Under the pieces are notes generated by a model. The model ran no database searches. It had not been told where the DNA came from and saw nothing but the letters and a program-made list of their open reading frames with translations. From Rugamonas violacea (GTDB lineage Bacteria; Pseudomonadota; Gammaproteobacteria; Burkholderiales; Burkholderiaceae_D), in NCBI RefSeq assembly GCF_016461825.1, contig NZ_JAEMNU010000083.1, forward strand, positions 68,866 through 132,865: a stretch of DNA of 64,000 bases, written 5' to 3'. Made by a program: the position numbers and the translations under genes. This document shows positions 1 to 8,057 of the stretch, piece by piece (position 1 is the stretch's first letter; the number at the start of each line of letters is the position of its first letter).

Positions 1-7
1 CGCTCTA

Positions 8-193
8 TCAGATTTTGTCGATGGCGTTCTTGACCGCTTCCTTGGCGTCGCCCAGACCTTTTTGCAGCTTGCCTTCGGCTTGCTGGTTCAGGCCCTTGGC
101 CTGTTGTTCCGAACTACCGACCAGCTTGCCAGCCTCTTCCTGGATTTTGCCGCCGATGTCTTTCGCGGTGCCTTTAACTTGATCCTTGTTCAT
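8..193 (-). CDS. CsbD family stress-response protein
   Basis: This encodes a 61-residue hydrophilic, Lys/Gln/Ala-rich protein beginning MNKDQVKGTAKDIGGKIQEE, the standard opening of CsbD proteins. CsbD proteins are small, soluble and induced by general stress; their biochemical role is not established. The length matches the family. The start is an ATG preceded by AAGGAG about 8 nt upstream. There is no signal peptide or membrane segment, so it should be cytoplasmic. It stands alone, and nothing about its regulation is visible here. Confidence 0.93.
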   Translation of the reverse strand: MNKDQVKGTAKDIGGKIQEEAGKLVGSSEQQAKGLNQQAEGKLQKGLGDAKEAVKNAIDKI

Positions 194-314
194 GATGAAC
201 TCCTTGATGATGGGTTAAACAGCTCAGTACACGGCCTGTGCCGTGTGCTTGAAACCATCATAGGGCCGACAGGCGGAGCCTTCCGTGCGTTCGCGTACAG
301 AACGCCAACATTGT

Positions 315-950
315 TTACTCGACAGGCTTGCGCCAGACGCTGGCCAACCACGGCTGCTGCTCGCGCGGCAGTCCCGCCGGCCGGTAGTAGTGGCTCAGCG
401 GTAGGAAACCGGCCGTGGCCATGAAGGCCTGCCAGGCCGGCCAGTCGTGGTAACTGCCGTAGCGCGGGCCGTTCCAGCCTTCGCGGTTGTCGCCGCGCGG
501 ATTCGAACTGAACAGCACGCCGCCCGGCTTCAGGCAGGCGCGCAGGTCCAAGAGCACCTGCGGCAAGGCGGCCGCCGGCACGTGGAACAGCGAGGCGTTG
601 GCGAACACGCCGTCGAAACGCCGCGCCGGCAGGTCCAGCTTGACGAAGTCCTGCTGCCACACCTCGCAGCCGCTGAAGGCGCGCGCCATCTCGACGAAGC
701 GCGCCGAACCGTCGACGCCGACGGCGTGGTGGCCCAGCGCGGCGAAGGTTTTCAGATCGCGGCCCGGGCCGCAACCCAGATCGAGGAGGTGCAACGGCGC
801 CGGCGCCGCGATGGCGTCGAGCAGCGCGGCGATGTTCTGGCTGACGTCGTGGTCGATGGTGCCGGCGAAGAACTGCTCGGCGTTGTGCTCGTAGTGCTGC
901 AAGGTCAACTGGGTGATCTGTTCGATCGGGGTGGGGTCTCGGTCTGGCAT
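315..950 (-). CDS. class I SAM-dependent methyltransferase
   Basis: This is a 211-residue cytosolic protein with a class I methyltransferase fold. SAM-binding motif I is LLDLGCGPGRD at residues 55-65. An acidic loop follows (VGVDGSARFVEMA), and the post-motif region LKPGGVLFSSNPRG matches a Methyltransf_25/11-type domain. The ATG at 950 has only a weak GAGAG upstream. It lies 63 bp downstream of the M13 peptidase gene on the same strand and could be co-transcribed. The substrate cannot be told; the motifs resemble small-molecule rather than nucleic-acid methyltransferases. Confidence 0.88.
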   Translation of the reverse strand: MPDRDPTPIEQITQLTLQHYEHNAEQFFAGTIDHDVSQNIAALLDAIAAPAPLHLLDLGCGPGRDLKTFAALGHHAVGVDGSARFVEMARAFSGCEVWQQDFVKLDLPARRFDGVFANASLFHVPAAALPQVLLDLRACLKPGGVLFSSNPRGDNREGWNGPRYGSYHDWPAWQAFMATAGFLPLSHYYRPAGLPREQQPWLASVWRKPVE

Positions 951-1013
951 ACATGCTCTCGCGAAGGCGGCGCCGCGATGCGCGCCGCCAGTCGCGCTAC
1001 TCTACCAGAGGAG

Positions 1014-3086
1014 CTACCAGACGCGCACGCGCTCCTTGGGCGCCAGATACAGCGTCTGGCCCGGCTGCACGTCGAAGGCCGGGTACCAGGCGTCCAGGTT
1101 GCGCACGGTGGCGGTGCGCCACTTGTCGGGCGAGTGGCCGTCGGTCAGGATGCCCTGGCGCAGCGCCGGCTCGCGCATCTTCTCGCGCCAGCTCATCGCG
1201 TAGCCGACGAAGAACTGCTGGTCGGCGTCGGCCTGCACCGGCTTGTCGCGCAGCGTGGCGCGGTAGGCGTCATAGGCGGCGGCCAGGCCGGCCAGATCGG
1301 CCAGGTTTTCACTCAGCGTCTGCTGGCCGTTGATGGCCAGGTCGGGGAAGGGTTTGTAGGCCGAGTACTGCTTGGCCAGCGCCGCCGAGGCCTGCTTGAA
1401 ATGGGCGCCGTCGGCCTTGGTCCACCAGTCGCGCAGGCGGCCCTGCGCGTCGAACTGGGCGCCCTGGTCGTCGAAGCTGTGGCTGATCTCGTGGCCGATG
1501 GTGGCGCCGATGCCGCCGTAGTTGACGGCATCGCTGGCGGCCGGATCGAAGTACGGCGCCTGCAGGATGGCGGCCGGGAAGTTCAGCGCGTTCTGCATCG
1601 GCAGGTTGACGGCATTGACCAACTGCGCCGGCATGGCCCATTGCGTGCGGTCGACCGGCTGCGCCAGTTTGGCCAGCTGCTGGCGGGTGTGGAACTGCTC
1701 GGCGCGCTGGAAGTTACCCAGCGCGTCGCCCGGCGCCACCTCCAGGGTGTCGTAGGAACGCCAGTGGTCGGGATAGGCCACGCCGACGTACAAGGTCTTC
1801 AACTTGGCGTGGGCCTCGGCCTTGGTGGCCGGCGCCATCCAGTTCAGCTGGTCGATGCGGTGATGGAAGGCGTCGACGATCTTGCCGACCATTTCCTGCA
1901 GGCGCAGCTTGGCTTGCGGCGGGAAGTAGCGCGCCACGTAGAGCTGGCCGACGGCGTCCGGCATGGCTTCGTTGACGGCGGCCAGCGCACGCTTCCAGCG
2001 CAGCGGCTGCTGCGGCGTGCCGGTTAAAGTTTGGCCGTAGAAGGCGAAGTGCTGGTCGGCCAGCGCTTTCGGCAGCACGGTGTGGGCGTGGTTGATCTGG
2101 TGGAAGCGCAGGAAGTCCTTCCACGTCTCCAGCGGCACCGAGCCGACCAGGGCGGCGGCGCCGCGCATCGCGCTCGGGTGCCAGACGATGAAGCTGTCCT
2201 GCCCGGCCAGGCCGGCGCTGGCGAACAAGGCGTTCCAGTCCAGGCCGGGCGCCTTGCGCGCGAAGTCGGCGGCGCGCCAGTTGTTGTTGGCCTTGAGGAC
2301 GTCGGCCGAATCCTCGCGCGTGGCGTGCGTGGCGGCGATCTTGCGTTCGAGCGCGAAGACGCGGGCGGCGCGCTCGTCGGCGCGGTCGATGCCGGCCAGC
2401 TTGAAGGTGGCGGCGATGTGCGCCAGGTACTGCGCGCGCAGCTTGGCCATGGCCGGCTTGGCGTCGAGGTAGTAGGCGCGGTCCGGCAGGCCCAGGCCGC
2501 CCTGCAGCAAATACGGCCGGTTGTGCGCCGGGTCTTGCAGGCCTTGGGCGATCCACAGGCCGAACAGGTTCTCGGTGAAGAAATCGGTCGAGTTGAGCGG
2601 GTCGACATCGGCGCGCAGGCCGGCGCCGAGCGCGCGGGTCAGCGCGGCCTTGTCGGCGATGGCGTCGATCAGCTCCAGCTGCGCCCGCAACGGCGCCAGG
2701 CCCTTGGCGTCGATGCCGTCCTGGTCCAGCGCGCTGGCGTAATAGGCGGCGACCTTCTTCGCCTCGGCGGTGGCGGCCGGGTCGGCGGCGACACCCTCGA
2801 TCAGTTTGACGATGCGGCTGTTGGTGTCCTCCACCAGCGCGGCGCCCACGCCCCAGTTGCTGCGGTCGGCCGGGATCTCGACGCTGTTGAGCCAGTCGCC
2901 GTTGACGTAGTCGAAGAAGTCGTCGCCGGCGCGCGGCGCGGCCTTGCCGGCCGGCTGGCCGGCGACGGCGGGCACACTATCGGCGGCGGCGAAGGCCGGC
3001 GCGGCGCTCAGCGCGGCGCCGTACAGCGCCAGGCCGAGGGCGATCTTCAAGGGGGTGTGGCGCGGCGATCGAACGGATGCTTGCAT
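1014..3086 (-). CDS. pepO: M13 family zinc metallopeptidase (neprilysin/PepO-like)
   Basis: This is a 690-residue exported peptidase. An N-terminal signal (about residues 1-34, ending APAFAAA) is followed by the M13 N-terminal domain (FFDYVNGDWL) and the C-terminal catalytic domain. The zinc site is complete: HEISH at 532-536 gives two His ligands and the catalytic Glu, and ENLAD at 593-597 gives the third ligand. It ends in the family-typical RVRVW. The length matches bacterial PepO proteins of about 680-700 residues. The frame stays open far upstream across the neighbouring gene, so I chose the ATG at 3086 because it directly precedes the signal peptide. It probably degrades oligopeptides in the periplasm. 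Confidence 0.95.
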   Translation of the reverse strand: MQASVRSPRHTPLKIALGLALYGAALSAAPAFAAADSVPAVAGQPAGKAAPRAGDDFFDYVNGDWLNSVEIPADRSNWGVGAALVEDTNSRIVKLIEGVAADPAATAEAKKVAAYYASALDQDGIDAKGLAPLRAQLELIDAIADKAALTRALGAGLRADVDPLNSTDFFTENLFGLWIAQGLQDPAHNRPYLLQGGLGLPDRAYYLDAKPAMAKLRAQYLAHIAATFKLAGIDRADERAARVFALERKIAATHATREDSADVLKANNNWRAADFARKAPGLDWNALFASAGLAGQDSFIVWHPSAMRGAAALVGSVPLETWKDFLRFHQINHAHTVLPKALADQHFAFYGQTLTGTPQQPLRWKRALAAVNEAMPDAVGQLYVARYFPPQAKLRLQEMVGKIVDAFHHRIDQLNWMAPATKAEAHAKLKTLYVGVAYPDHWRSYDTLEVAPGDALGNFQRAEQFHTRQQLAKLAQPVDRTQWAMPAQLVNAVNLPMQNALNFPAAILQAPYFDPAASDAVNYGGIGATIGHEISHSFDDQGAQFDAQGRLRDWWTKADGAHFKQASAALAKQYSAYKPFPDLAINGQQTLSENLADLAGLAAAYDAYRATLRDKPVQADADQQFFVGYAMSWREKMREPALRQGILTDGHSPDKWRTATVRNLDAWYPAFDVQPGQTLYLAPKERVRVW

Positions 3087-3314
3087 GGTTGTCCTTGGAA
3101 AAGGGATCGAATGAAATGGTCGCGCGCCGCGCGTCGGCCGCGCTGCGACGAACTGCAGATTGTACTGAATAGATATTGAAATGACAGCACTCAATGCGGC
3201 GCCGTCGCCGCATCGCGGGAAAAGATACGCTGGGGCAGCAATATTCCTTTTTTCCTTCTGGGAATGGCGATATAGTTCACTGGTAGCAACGCGAATTCCA
3301 ATGAGGAGAAAAAT

Positions 3315-4139
3315 ATGAAACTTGATGCACTGTTCCAGAATCCAACTGCGTTGCCCACCGCTCCCAAGGTCGTCGAGGAGCTGATCAGCAGTTTCGACAA
3401 AGCCAGCGTTTCCACCGAGGAGATCGCCAAAAAGCTGTCGACGGATCCGGTGCTGAGCGCCAAGCTGCTGCGCCTGGCCAACTCGGCCTACTACCATGTC
3501 TCGCGCAGCATCGGCACCGTCGAGGACGCCGTGTTGATGCTCGGCTTCGTCACCGTGCGCACGCTGGTCATCAGCTCCGGCCTGGTGAGCGGCTTCAAGA
3601 CCGTGCCCGGCCTTGACCTGAAACAATTCTGGCGCTACAGCCTGCACACCGCCGTCTCGGCCAAATGGATCGCCAAGCAGTGCGGCGAGAACACCGACCT
3701 GGCCTTCACCATCGGCATGATGCATTCGATCGGCCAGTTGGTGATCCACTCGGCGATGCCGGAACAGGCGATGGCGCTCGACAAGATCGCCGGCCCGTTG
3801 GACTCGCGCCGCATCGACGCCGAAATGACCTCGCTCGGCTACAGCTTCGCCGACGTCGGCGCCGAACTGGCGCGCCGCTGGAAGTTCCCGACCACCTTCT
3901 CGGAGACCATCAGCGCCTTCCCGAATCCGCTGACGCCGGAAATCAACCGTCTGGCCGCCGTGGTGCACCTGGCCGCCTGGCGCGCCCGCGTCGAGGACGG
4001 CAAGCTGACGGAAGAGGAAATCACCTCCTGCTACCCGACCGAGATCGCCGACGCCCTCGGCCTGGCGCCGAACGCGCTGGTCGACAAAATGCCGTCGCCG
4101 GACGAACTGAGCGCCGGTCTGGAAGACCTGGTGCGTTAA
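3315..4139 (+). CDS. HDOD domain protein
   Basis: This is a 274-residue soluble protein that is almost entirely one HDOD domain (about residues 15-215). Typical segments are LSAKLLRLANSAYY and MMHSIGQLVIHSAMP, in which the canonical HD pair of phosphohydrolases is not kept, as is usual for HDOD. Such proteins act in signalling, often affecting motility or biofilm, as scaffolds rather than enzymes. The ATG follows GAGGAG by 7 nt. No receiver, GGDEF or EAL domain is attached. A strong hairpin terminator follows at 4165, so it is probably monocistronic. Confidence 0.9.
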   Translation: MKLDALFQNPTALPTAPKVVEELISSFDKASVSTEEIAKKLSTDPVLSAKLLRLANSAYYHVSRSIGTVEDAVLMLGFVTVRTLVISSGLVSGFKTVPGLDLKQFWRYSLHTAVSAKWIAKQCGENTDLAFTIGMMHSIGQLVIHSAMPEQAMALDKIAGPLDSRRIDAEMTSLGYSFADVGAELARRWKFPTTFSETISAFPNPLTPEINRLAAVVHLAAWRARVEDGKLTEEEITSCYPTEIADALGLAPNALVDKMPSPDELSAGLEDLVR

Positions 4140-4164
4140 TCCCCCCGCCCTCGGCGGCGCCAAG

Positions 4165-4206
4165 GCCGGACACGCGTCAGCGCGTTTCCGGCTTTTTTTT
4201 GTTTTT
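4165..4206 (+). terminator. rho-independent terminator after HDOD gene
   Basis: GCCGGA-c-ACGCG pairs with CGCGT-t-TCCGGC around a TCAG loop, followed by eight T residues. It lies 25 bp after the HDOD stop codon. Confidence 0.9.
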
Positions 4207-4354
4207 CCGACAACATTTCCCCGCCCGCCGCCGGTTTTTTCGCGATTATTTTCGAAAATATCTGAATTATTTTCAAAATCGCCCTCAAGTTTCCCAAATG
4301 CACGTCGTTAATCTGGACAAGCGGTAGTCTTTTTCCATTTTCCAGGGTGCGCCC

Positions 4355-4636
4355 ATGACCTCCACCGAAGTGTTGTCGATGTATGAAAATATTGCCGGCC
4401 TGAGCAATCAGATGGTGGCGGCCGCCCGTATGAGCGACTGGGACGGCCTGCGCCGGCTGGAAGGCCAGTGCGCCTCCGAAGCGCGCGGCGCCGCCGCCGG
4501 CGTGCCCGCCCTGAGCGGCGCGCCGCGTCTGCGCAAGATCGACCTGCTGAAACAAATCCTCGCCAACGACCGCGCCATCCGCGACGTCACCGAGCCTTGG
4601 ATGAACCAGGTTCCCGGCCAGTCGCCGCGGCAGTAA
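4355..4636 (+). CDS. fliT: FliT-like flagellar chaperone/regulator
   Basis: This encodes a 93-residue helical protein. The opening MTSTEVLSMYENIAGLSNQM, a central MSDWDGLRRLEGQC and the charged RKIDLLKQILANDRAIRD helix match beta-proteobacterial FliT. FliT is the FliD export chaperone and, in enterobacteria, an anti-FlhDC factor. No other flagellar structural genes are within this window, so it is an orphan relative to the usual fliD-fliS-fliT order. The ribosome site is weak. A hairpin terminator follows 22 bp downstream. The assignment rests on the overall pattern of a short divergent family. Confidence 0.72.
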   Translation: MTSTEVLSMYENIAGLSNQMVAAARMSDWDGLRRLEGQCASEARGAAAGVPALSGAPRLRKIDLLKQILANDRAIRDVTEPWMNQVPGQSPRQ

Positions 4637-4658
4637 GACGCCGCCGCCCAAGAAAAAA

Positions 4659-4677
4659 GCGCCCGCGGGCGCTTTTT
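4659..4677 (+). terminator. rho-independent terminator after fliT
   Basis: The compact palindrome GCGCCCGCGGGCGC is followed by TTTTT and preceded by AAAAAA, so it could act on both strands. Confidence 0.8.
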
Positions 4678-4710
4678 GCGTTTGTGCCATGGCCGCCTGA
4701 ATGCCGACCA

Positions 4711-4778
4711 AACCCAAGGGCGCAAACCTGGGGTCGGACCCAGCGGGGTCCGACCCCGGCTCTTCGCCGCAGGGGTTA
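4711..4778. repeat. REP-like palindromic element, copy 1
   Basis: Core arms GGGGTCGGACCC (4730-4741) and GGGTCCGACCCC (4746-4757) form a perfect 12-bp stem. CTCTTCGCCG-type sequence and a partly pairing outer AACCC/GGGTT arm follow. The same core recurs near 38.04, 43.48, 52.97 and 58.07 kb, always between genes. No T-tract is attached, so it does not look like a terminator. Confidence 0.85.
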
Positions 4779-4804
4779 GCAGGCTGCCCCGGGGCCGCCT
4801 CCGC

Positions 4805-6028
4805 TTACTTCTCGCCGATGGCCGTCAACAGCGCCAGGGCGATGCCCTCGGCCGCCTTGGTGATCTCGTCGAGCGAGGGGAAGCTCGGCGCGATGCGGAT
4901 GTGGCTGTCTTCCGGGTCGCGGCCGTAGGGGTAGGCGGCGCCGGCCGGGGTCAGCGTGATGCCGGCCTCCTTGGCCAGCGCGACGGTGCGCTTGGCCATG
5001 CCGTTCGGCGTCACCAGGTCGATGAAGTAGCCACCGTCGGGACGGGTCCAGCTGACGCCGTCAACCTGCCCCAGCAGACGCTCGAACTGCGCCAGCACGG
5101 CATCGAACTTCGGCTTGAGCAGCAGGCGGTGGCGCTCCATCAGCGCCTCGACGGTGGCAGTGTCCTTCAACAGGCGGACGTGGCGCAGCTGGTTGATCTT
5201 GTCCGGGCCGATGCTGCGGATGCCGGCGTGGCCGGTCCACCAGGCGATGTTGGCCGCCGAGGCGGCCAAGGCGGCGACGCCGGAGCCGGCCCAGCTGATC
5301 TTCGAGCTGGAGGCGAAGACGATGGCGCGGTCCGCATTGCCGGCGGCGGCGCAGGCGTCGAGGATGCTGGCGCAGGCGCGCTTCTCTTCGCTCAGATGGT
5401 GGAAGCGGTAGGCGTCGTCCCACAGCAGGCGGAAGTCCGGCGCCGCCGTCGTCATCGTCGCCAGGCGGCGCACCACCTCGTCGGAGAAGACCACGCCACC
5501 CGGGTTGCTGTATTTCGGCACACACCACATGCCCTTGATGCTGGCGTCGGCCGCGACCAGGCGCTCGACCAGGTCCATGTCCGGCCCCTGCTCGGTCATC
5601 GGGATGTTGATCATCTTGATGCCGCGCGCTTCGCAGATGGCGAAGTGGCGGTCGTAGCCGGGCACCGGGCAAAGGAAGCTGATCGGCTGCTGGCCGATCC
5701 ACGGGGCGTGGCCGGGCACGCCGGACAACAGGCCGTAGACGATGACGTCGTGCATCAGCGACAGGCTGGCGCTGCTGTCGACCACCACTTGCGCGGCCGG
5801 CACGCCGAGCAGCTCGCCGAACAGCGCGCGCGCCTCCGGCAGGCCGACGCTGCCGCCATAATTGCGCGCGTCGGTGCCGTCGGCCGCCTTGTAGCCGGGC
5901 AGCGCCTCCATCAGCGCGTTGGACAGGTCGAGCTGCTCCGGCGCGGGCTTGCCGCGCGACATGTCAAGTTTCAGGCCGAGTTGCTTGAAAGTCTGGTATT
6001 GCTGAGATGGGGAGTCTGCTGCGGTCAT
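4805..6028 (-). CDS. PLP-dependent aminotransferase (aspartate aminotransferase, MocR-type Aminotran family)
   Basis: This is a 407-residue cytosolic fold-type I aminotransferase. The PLP-binding lysine is K243 in ASSSKISWAGSG; D204/D205 and Y207 (LLWDDAYRF) contact the pyridine ring and phenol oxygen, and NYGGSVGLPEAR lies near the N-terminus. The sequence resembles the actinobacterial/proteobacterial type I aspartate aminotransferase (Aminotran_MocR) family rather than the classic AspC family. The likely reaction is aspartate plus 2-oxoglutarate to oxaloacetate plus glutamate, although the substrate cannot be read from motifs alone. The ATG at 6028 has a GAAAGAG site. A leader of about 290 nt with hairpins precedes it. 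Confidence 0.9.
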   Translation of the reverse strand: MTAADSPSQQYQTFKQLGLKLDMSRGKPAPEQLDLSNALMEALPGYKAADGTDARNYGGSVGLPEARALFGELLGVPAAQVVVDSSASLSLMHDVIVYGLLSGVPGHAPWIGQQPISFLCPVPGYDRHFAICEARGIKMINIPMTEQGPDMDLVERLVAADASIKGMWCVPKYSNPGGVVFSDEVVRRLATMTTAAPDFRLLWDDAYRFHHLSEEKRACASILDACAAAGNADRAIVFASSSKISWAGSGVAALAASAANIAWWTGHAGIRSIGPDKINQLRHVRLLKDTATVEALMERHRLLLKPKFDAVLAQFERLLGQVDGVSWTRPDGGYFIDLVTPNGMAKRTVALAKEAGITLTPAGAAYPYGRDPEDSHIRIAPSFPSLDEITKAAEGIALALLTAIGEK

Positions 6029-6323
6029 GGGGCTCTTTCAAAATGGGTCACGCCTGCGGCGCGGGCACCATTGAGCCTCGCGCGGCCGGGTGGGCCGCAC
6101 TGACGATCACTTGGGGGGGAGGAATTCTGGAGAGCGAACACCAGGTATCTCCTGGTGTCGCCTCGTCGCCGGTTGCATCCGGCGTTCGCGAGCGCATTGT
6201 CGGCATCGCAAACCGCTTCCAGGCCAAGTCGTTTCTTCAACGCTCATTCCACTTGCCGCGCCACACTATCGTTGGTGGCTGCGCCGGACCAGGGCCTGTC
6301 TGTACTGCTAAGAGCACGGAGTT
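6029..6323 (-). other. 349-bp intergenic region (6029-6377): structured leader upstream of aminotransferase gene
   Basis: No gene is supported here. Read on the minus strand, it has two hairpins: ACACCAGG/CCTGGTGT (6138-6158) and CGCCGG/CCGGCG (6167-6184). Both are enclosed by a GCGAAC/GTTCGC pairing (6134-6139 with 6084+100, i.e. 6184-6189), giving a three-way-junction-like fold. A promoter-like signal at 6324-6353 would make this a transcribed leader or a small RNA of about 190-290 nt. I do not recognise it as 6S, tmRNA, SRP RNA or a known riboswitch. Confidence 0.4.
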
Positions 6324-6353
6324 AGTATAACCGACATTTTTGAAATTTGTCGA
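6324..6353 (-). promoter_or_regulatory. sigma70-type promoter candidate for the leader/aminotransferase
   Basis: On the minus strand a -35-like TCGACA (6348-6353) lies 18 bp from a -10-like TATACT (6324-6329). Transcription would start near 6317 and run through the structured leader into the aminotransferase gene. Confidence 0.5.
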
Positions 6354-6377
6354 GTCTGTTCAATATGCATATTGACT

Positions 6378-7880
6378 TTAGGATTTTTCCTGCTCCAGCA
6401 ACTCTTCCGGCATCACCTCGGGCGCAGCAGCAGCAGCAGCAGCAGCAGCACCACCAGCCGCCGCCGGTTCAGGCTCGGCCGGTTTCTTCTTGCGCCAGCC
6501 CTGCCAGATCTTCAACGGCGCGCTGCCCTTGCCGGCGGCCTTGCGCCGCCGCAACACGTACCACAGCAGCCCCAAGGCCAGCAGCACGGCGCCGCCGCCA
6601 GCGGCCAGCAGGCCGCTGTGGCTGGCGGGCTCGGGCGGCTTCTCCTTCTTGTCGCTGTACTTCAGTTTGGGCAGACGCTTGGCGGCCGGCGCGGCCACGA
6701 TGGGCGGCGGCGCGGCGTGCGCGGCCGCCGATGCAGCCGACGCCGACGCCGTTGCGGACACGGACGCGGACTCGGACTCGGACTTGGACTCGGACCCGGC
6801 GGCGTGCGGCGCGGCCGCGCCCTGGGCCGCAGCGTCGGCATGCGCCGCCGGTGCGGTGGCCGGTGCGGCAGCCGGCGCGTGCGCCGGAGCAGACTCGGCG
6901 TGTGACTGCGCCAGGGCGGCGACCGGTGCGGCAGCCGGCGCGGCGGCATGGCCGACCCCGGCTGAGGCGGCATGACCAGCCCCGGCCGTGGCCGTGGCTG
7001 TTCGGATGGCAGGCGGCGGCGCGATGGCCGGCGCCATCTTGGCGGCGGCCGGCGGCGCCTCCAGCGCGTATTGCAGCACCTTGACCTTGCCCTCCAGCTC
7101 GACCAGCTTGGTCGACAAGGTGGCATTGCGATAATCCAGGGCGACGCACTCCTTGGCGCTCAGGCCGGCCGACTTCGCCACGCAGGCCGCACCGGCATCC
7201 GGCCGGACGGACGGCGGCATCCGTTTGGCGGTGGCATCGACGGCATCGGCGGTCTCGGCCGCGACGGCAGGCATGCGGCGACGGGCGACGGGTGCCGGCG
7301 CAAGCGTGGCCACGGCCGGCTGACGGCTGGCGGCCGACGCCGGCAAACGCGGCGCCACGCGCGCCGGCGGCCGCTCGTCAAGCAACTCTTCAGGCGGCGC
7401 GGCGGCGCGCGTGCCGACCGGCGCGGCGGCCGGCGCGGCAAGGTAAGCCGGCGTCGGCGGCGGCACCGGATGGGGATCGGGCTGCAGCCAGACGGTGGCG
7501 GCGCGCACCACTTGGCGGCCGGGCGCGCCCAGTTCGAGGAACAGATGGAGGTAATTGGCGTCGACCGCCTGCAAGGTGGTGACGTGGAGGAACTGGCGCT
7601 GGTCGCGCCGCACCACCGACATGTGCACGCTGCCCAGCACCGGATTCATGCGGATGTTGGCGCCGCTGAACACGTCGGGCAGGGCCAGCCGCACCGGCAG
7701 GCCGGCCACCTCGTCGGGCGCCAGCGAGATCAGCTCGATGTCGGCCGACAATTGCTGGCCGACATAGGAGCGCACCGTGATGTCGCCCAGCTCGACCGCG
7801 CGGACAGACGGACACAGCAATGCCGCCAACACAATGGCGCCAGCGCGCGAGGTCATCGAAAAAAGTGGTCTGCGCTGCAT
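6378..7880 (-). CDS. FimV-like membrane protein with Pro/Ala-rich periplasmic region
   Basis: This is a 500-residue envelope protein. A signal peptide (about residues 1-28, ending SVRA) precedes a FimV N-terminal domain (VELGDITVRSYVGQQLSADI to about residue 115). A long Pro/Ala-rich low-complexity stretch includes a Ser/Glu run (SESKSESESASVSA). A single membrane helix at about 420-443 (AVLLALGLLWYVLRRRK) is followed by a basic cytoplasmic tail that ends in a poly-Ala run encoded by nine GCT repeats. FimV/TspA proteins organise the pole and type IV pili. This one is shorter than P. aeruginosa FimV and has no visible TPR/FimV C-terminal motif. An alternative ATG is at 7856. Confidence 0.8.
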   Translation of the reverse strand: MQRRPLFSMTSRAGAIVLAALLCPSVRAVELGDITVRSYVGQQLSADIELISLAPDEVAGLPVRLALPDVFSGANIRMNPVLGSVHMSVVRRDQRQFLHVTTLQAVDANYLHLFLELGAPGRQVVRAATVWLQPDPHPVPPPTPAYLAAPAAAPVGTRAAAPPEELLDERPPARVAPRLPASAASRQPAVATLAPAPVARRRMPAVAAETADAVDATAKRMPPSVRPDAGAACVAKSAGLSAKECVALDYRNATLSTKLVELEGKVKVLQYALEAPPAAAKMAPAIAPPPAIRTATATAGAGHAASAGVGHAAAPAAAPVAALAQSHAESAPAHAPAAAPATAPAAHADAAAQGAAAPHAAGSESKSESESASVSATASASAASAAAHAAPPPIVAAPAAKRLPKLKYSDKKEKPPEPASHSGLLAAGGGAVLLALGLLWYVLRRRKAAGKGSAPLKIWQGWRKKKPAEPEPAAAGGAAAAAAAAAPEVMPEELLEQEKS

Positions 7881-8057
7881 GTCGTGGTCGCTTAGATGCG
7901 AATTCTTGAAGTGTATCAGCTATAACGGCTGAAAATCGCCGTTTTGTAGCCCTCCGTAAATAATTGCTGTCGGCCACCATCTGCTTCGCCGTGACAAAAA
8001 CATCAATCTTGTCCCTGCGCTAAAATGGACCACCCCACTTTCACAGCAAGGAATGCC

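Noticed and set aside
3087-4163. Upstream continuation of the M13 peptidase frame across the HDOD gene.
   Set aside because: The added part is antisense to a real gene and precedes an internal signal peptide, so the start at 3086 is correct.
6025-6240. Small protein of 71 residues in the aminotransferase leader.
   Set aside because: It overlaps hairpins, has no ribosome site and its composition is not protein-like.
6120-6323. 6S RNA gene upstream of the aminotransferase.
   Set aside because: Length and a promoter fit, but the expected long closing stem between 5' and 3' ends and the central bubble could not be found.
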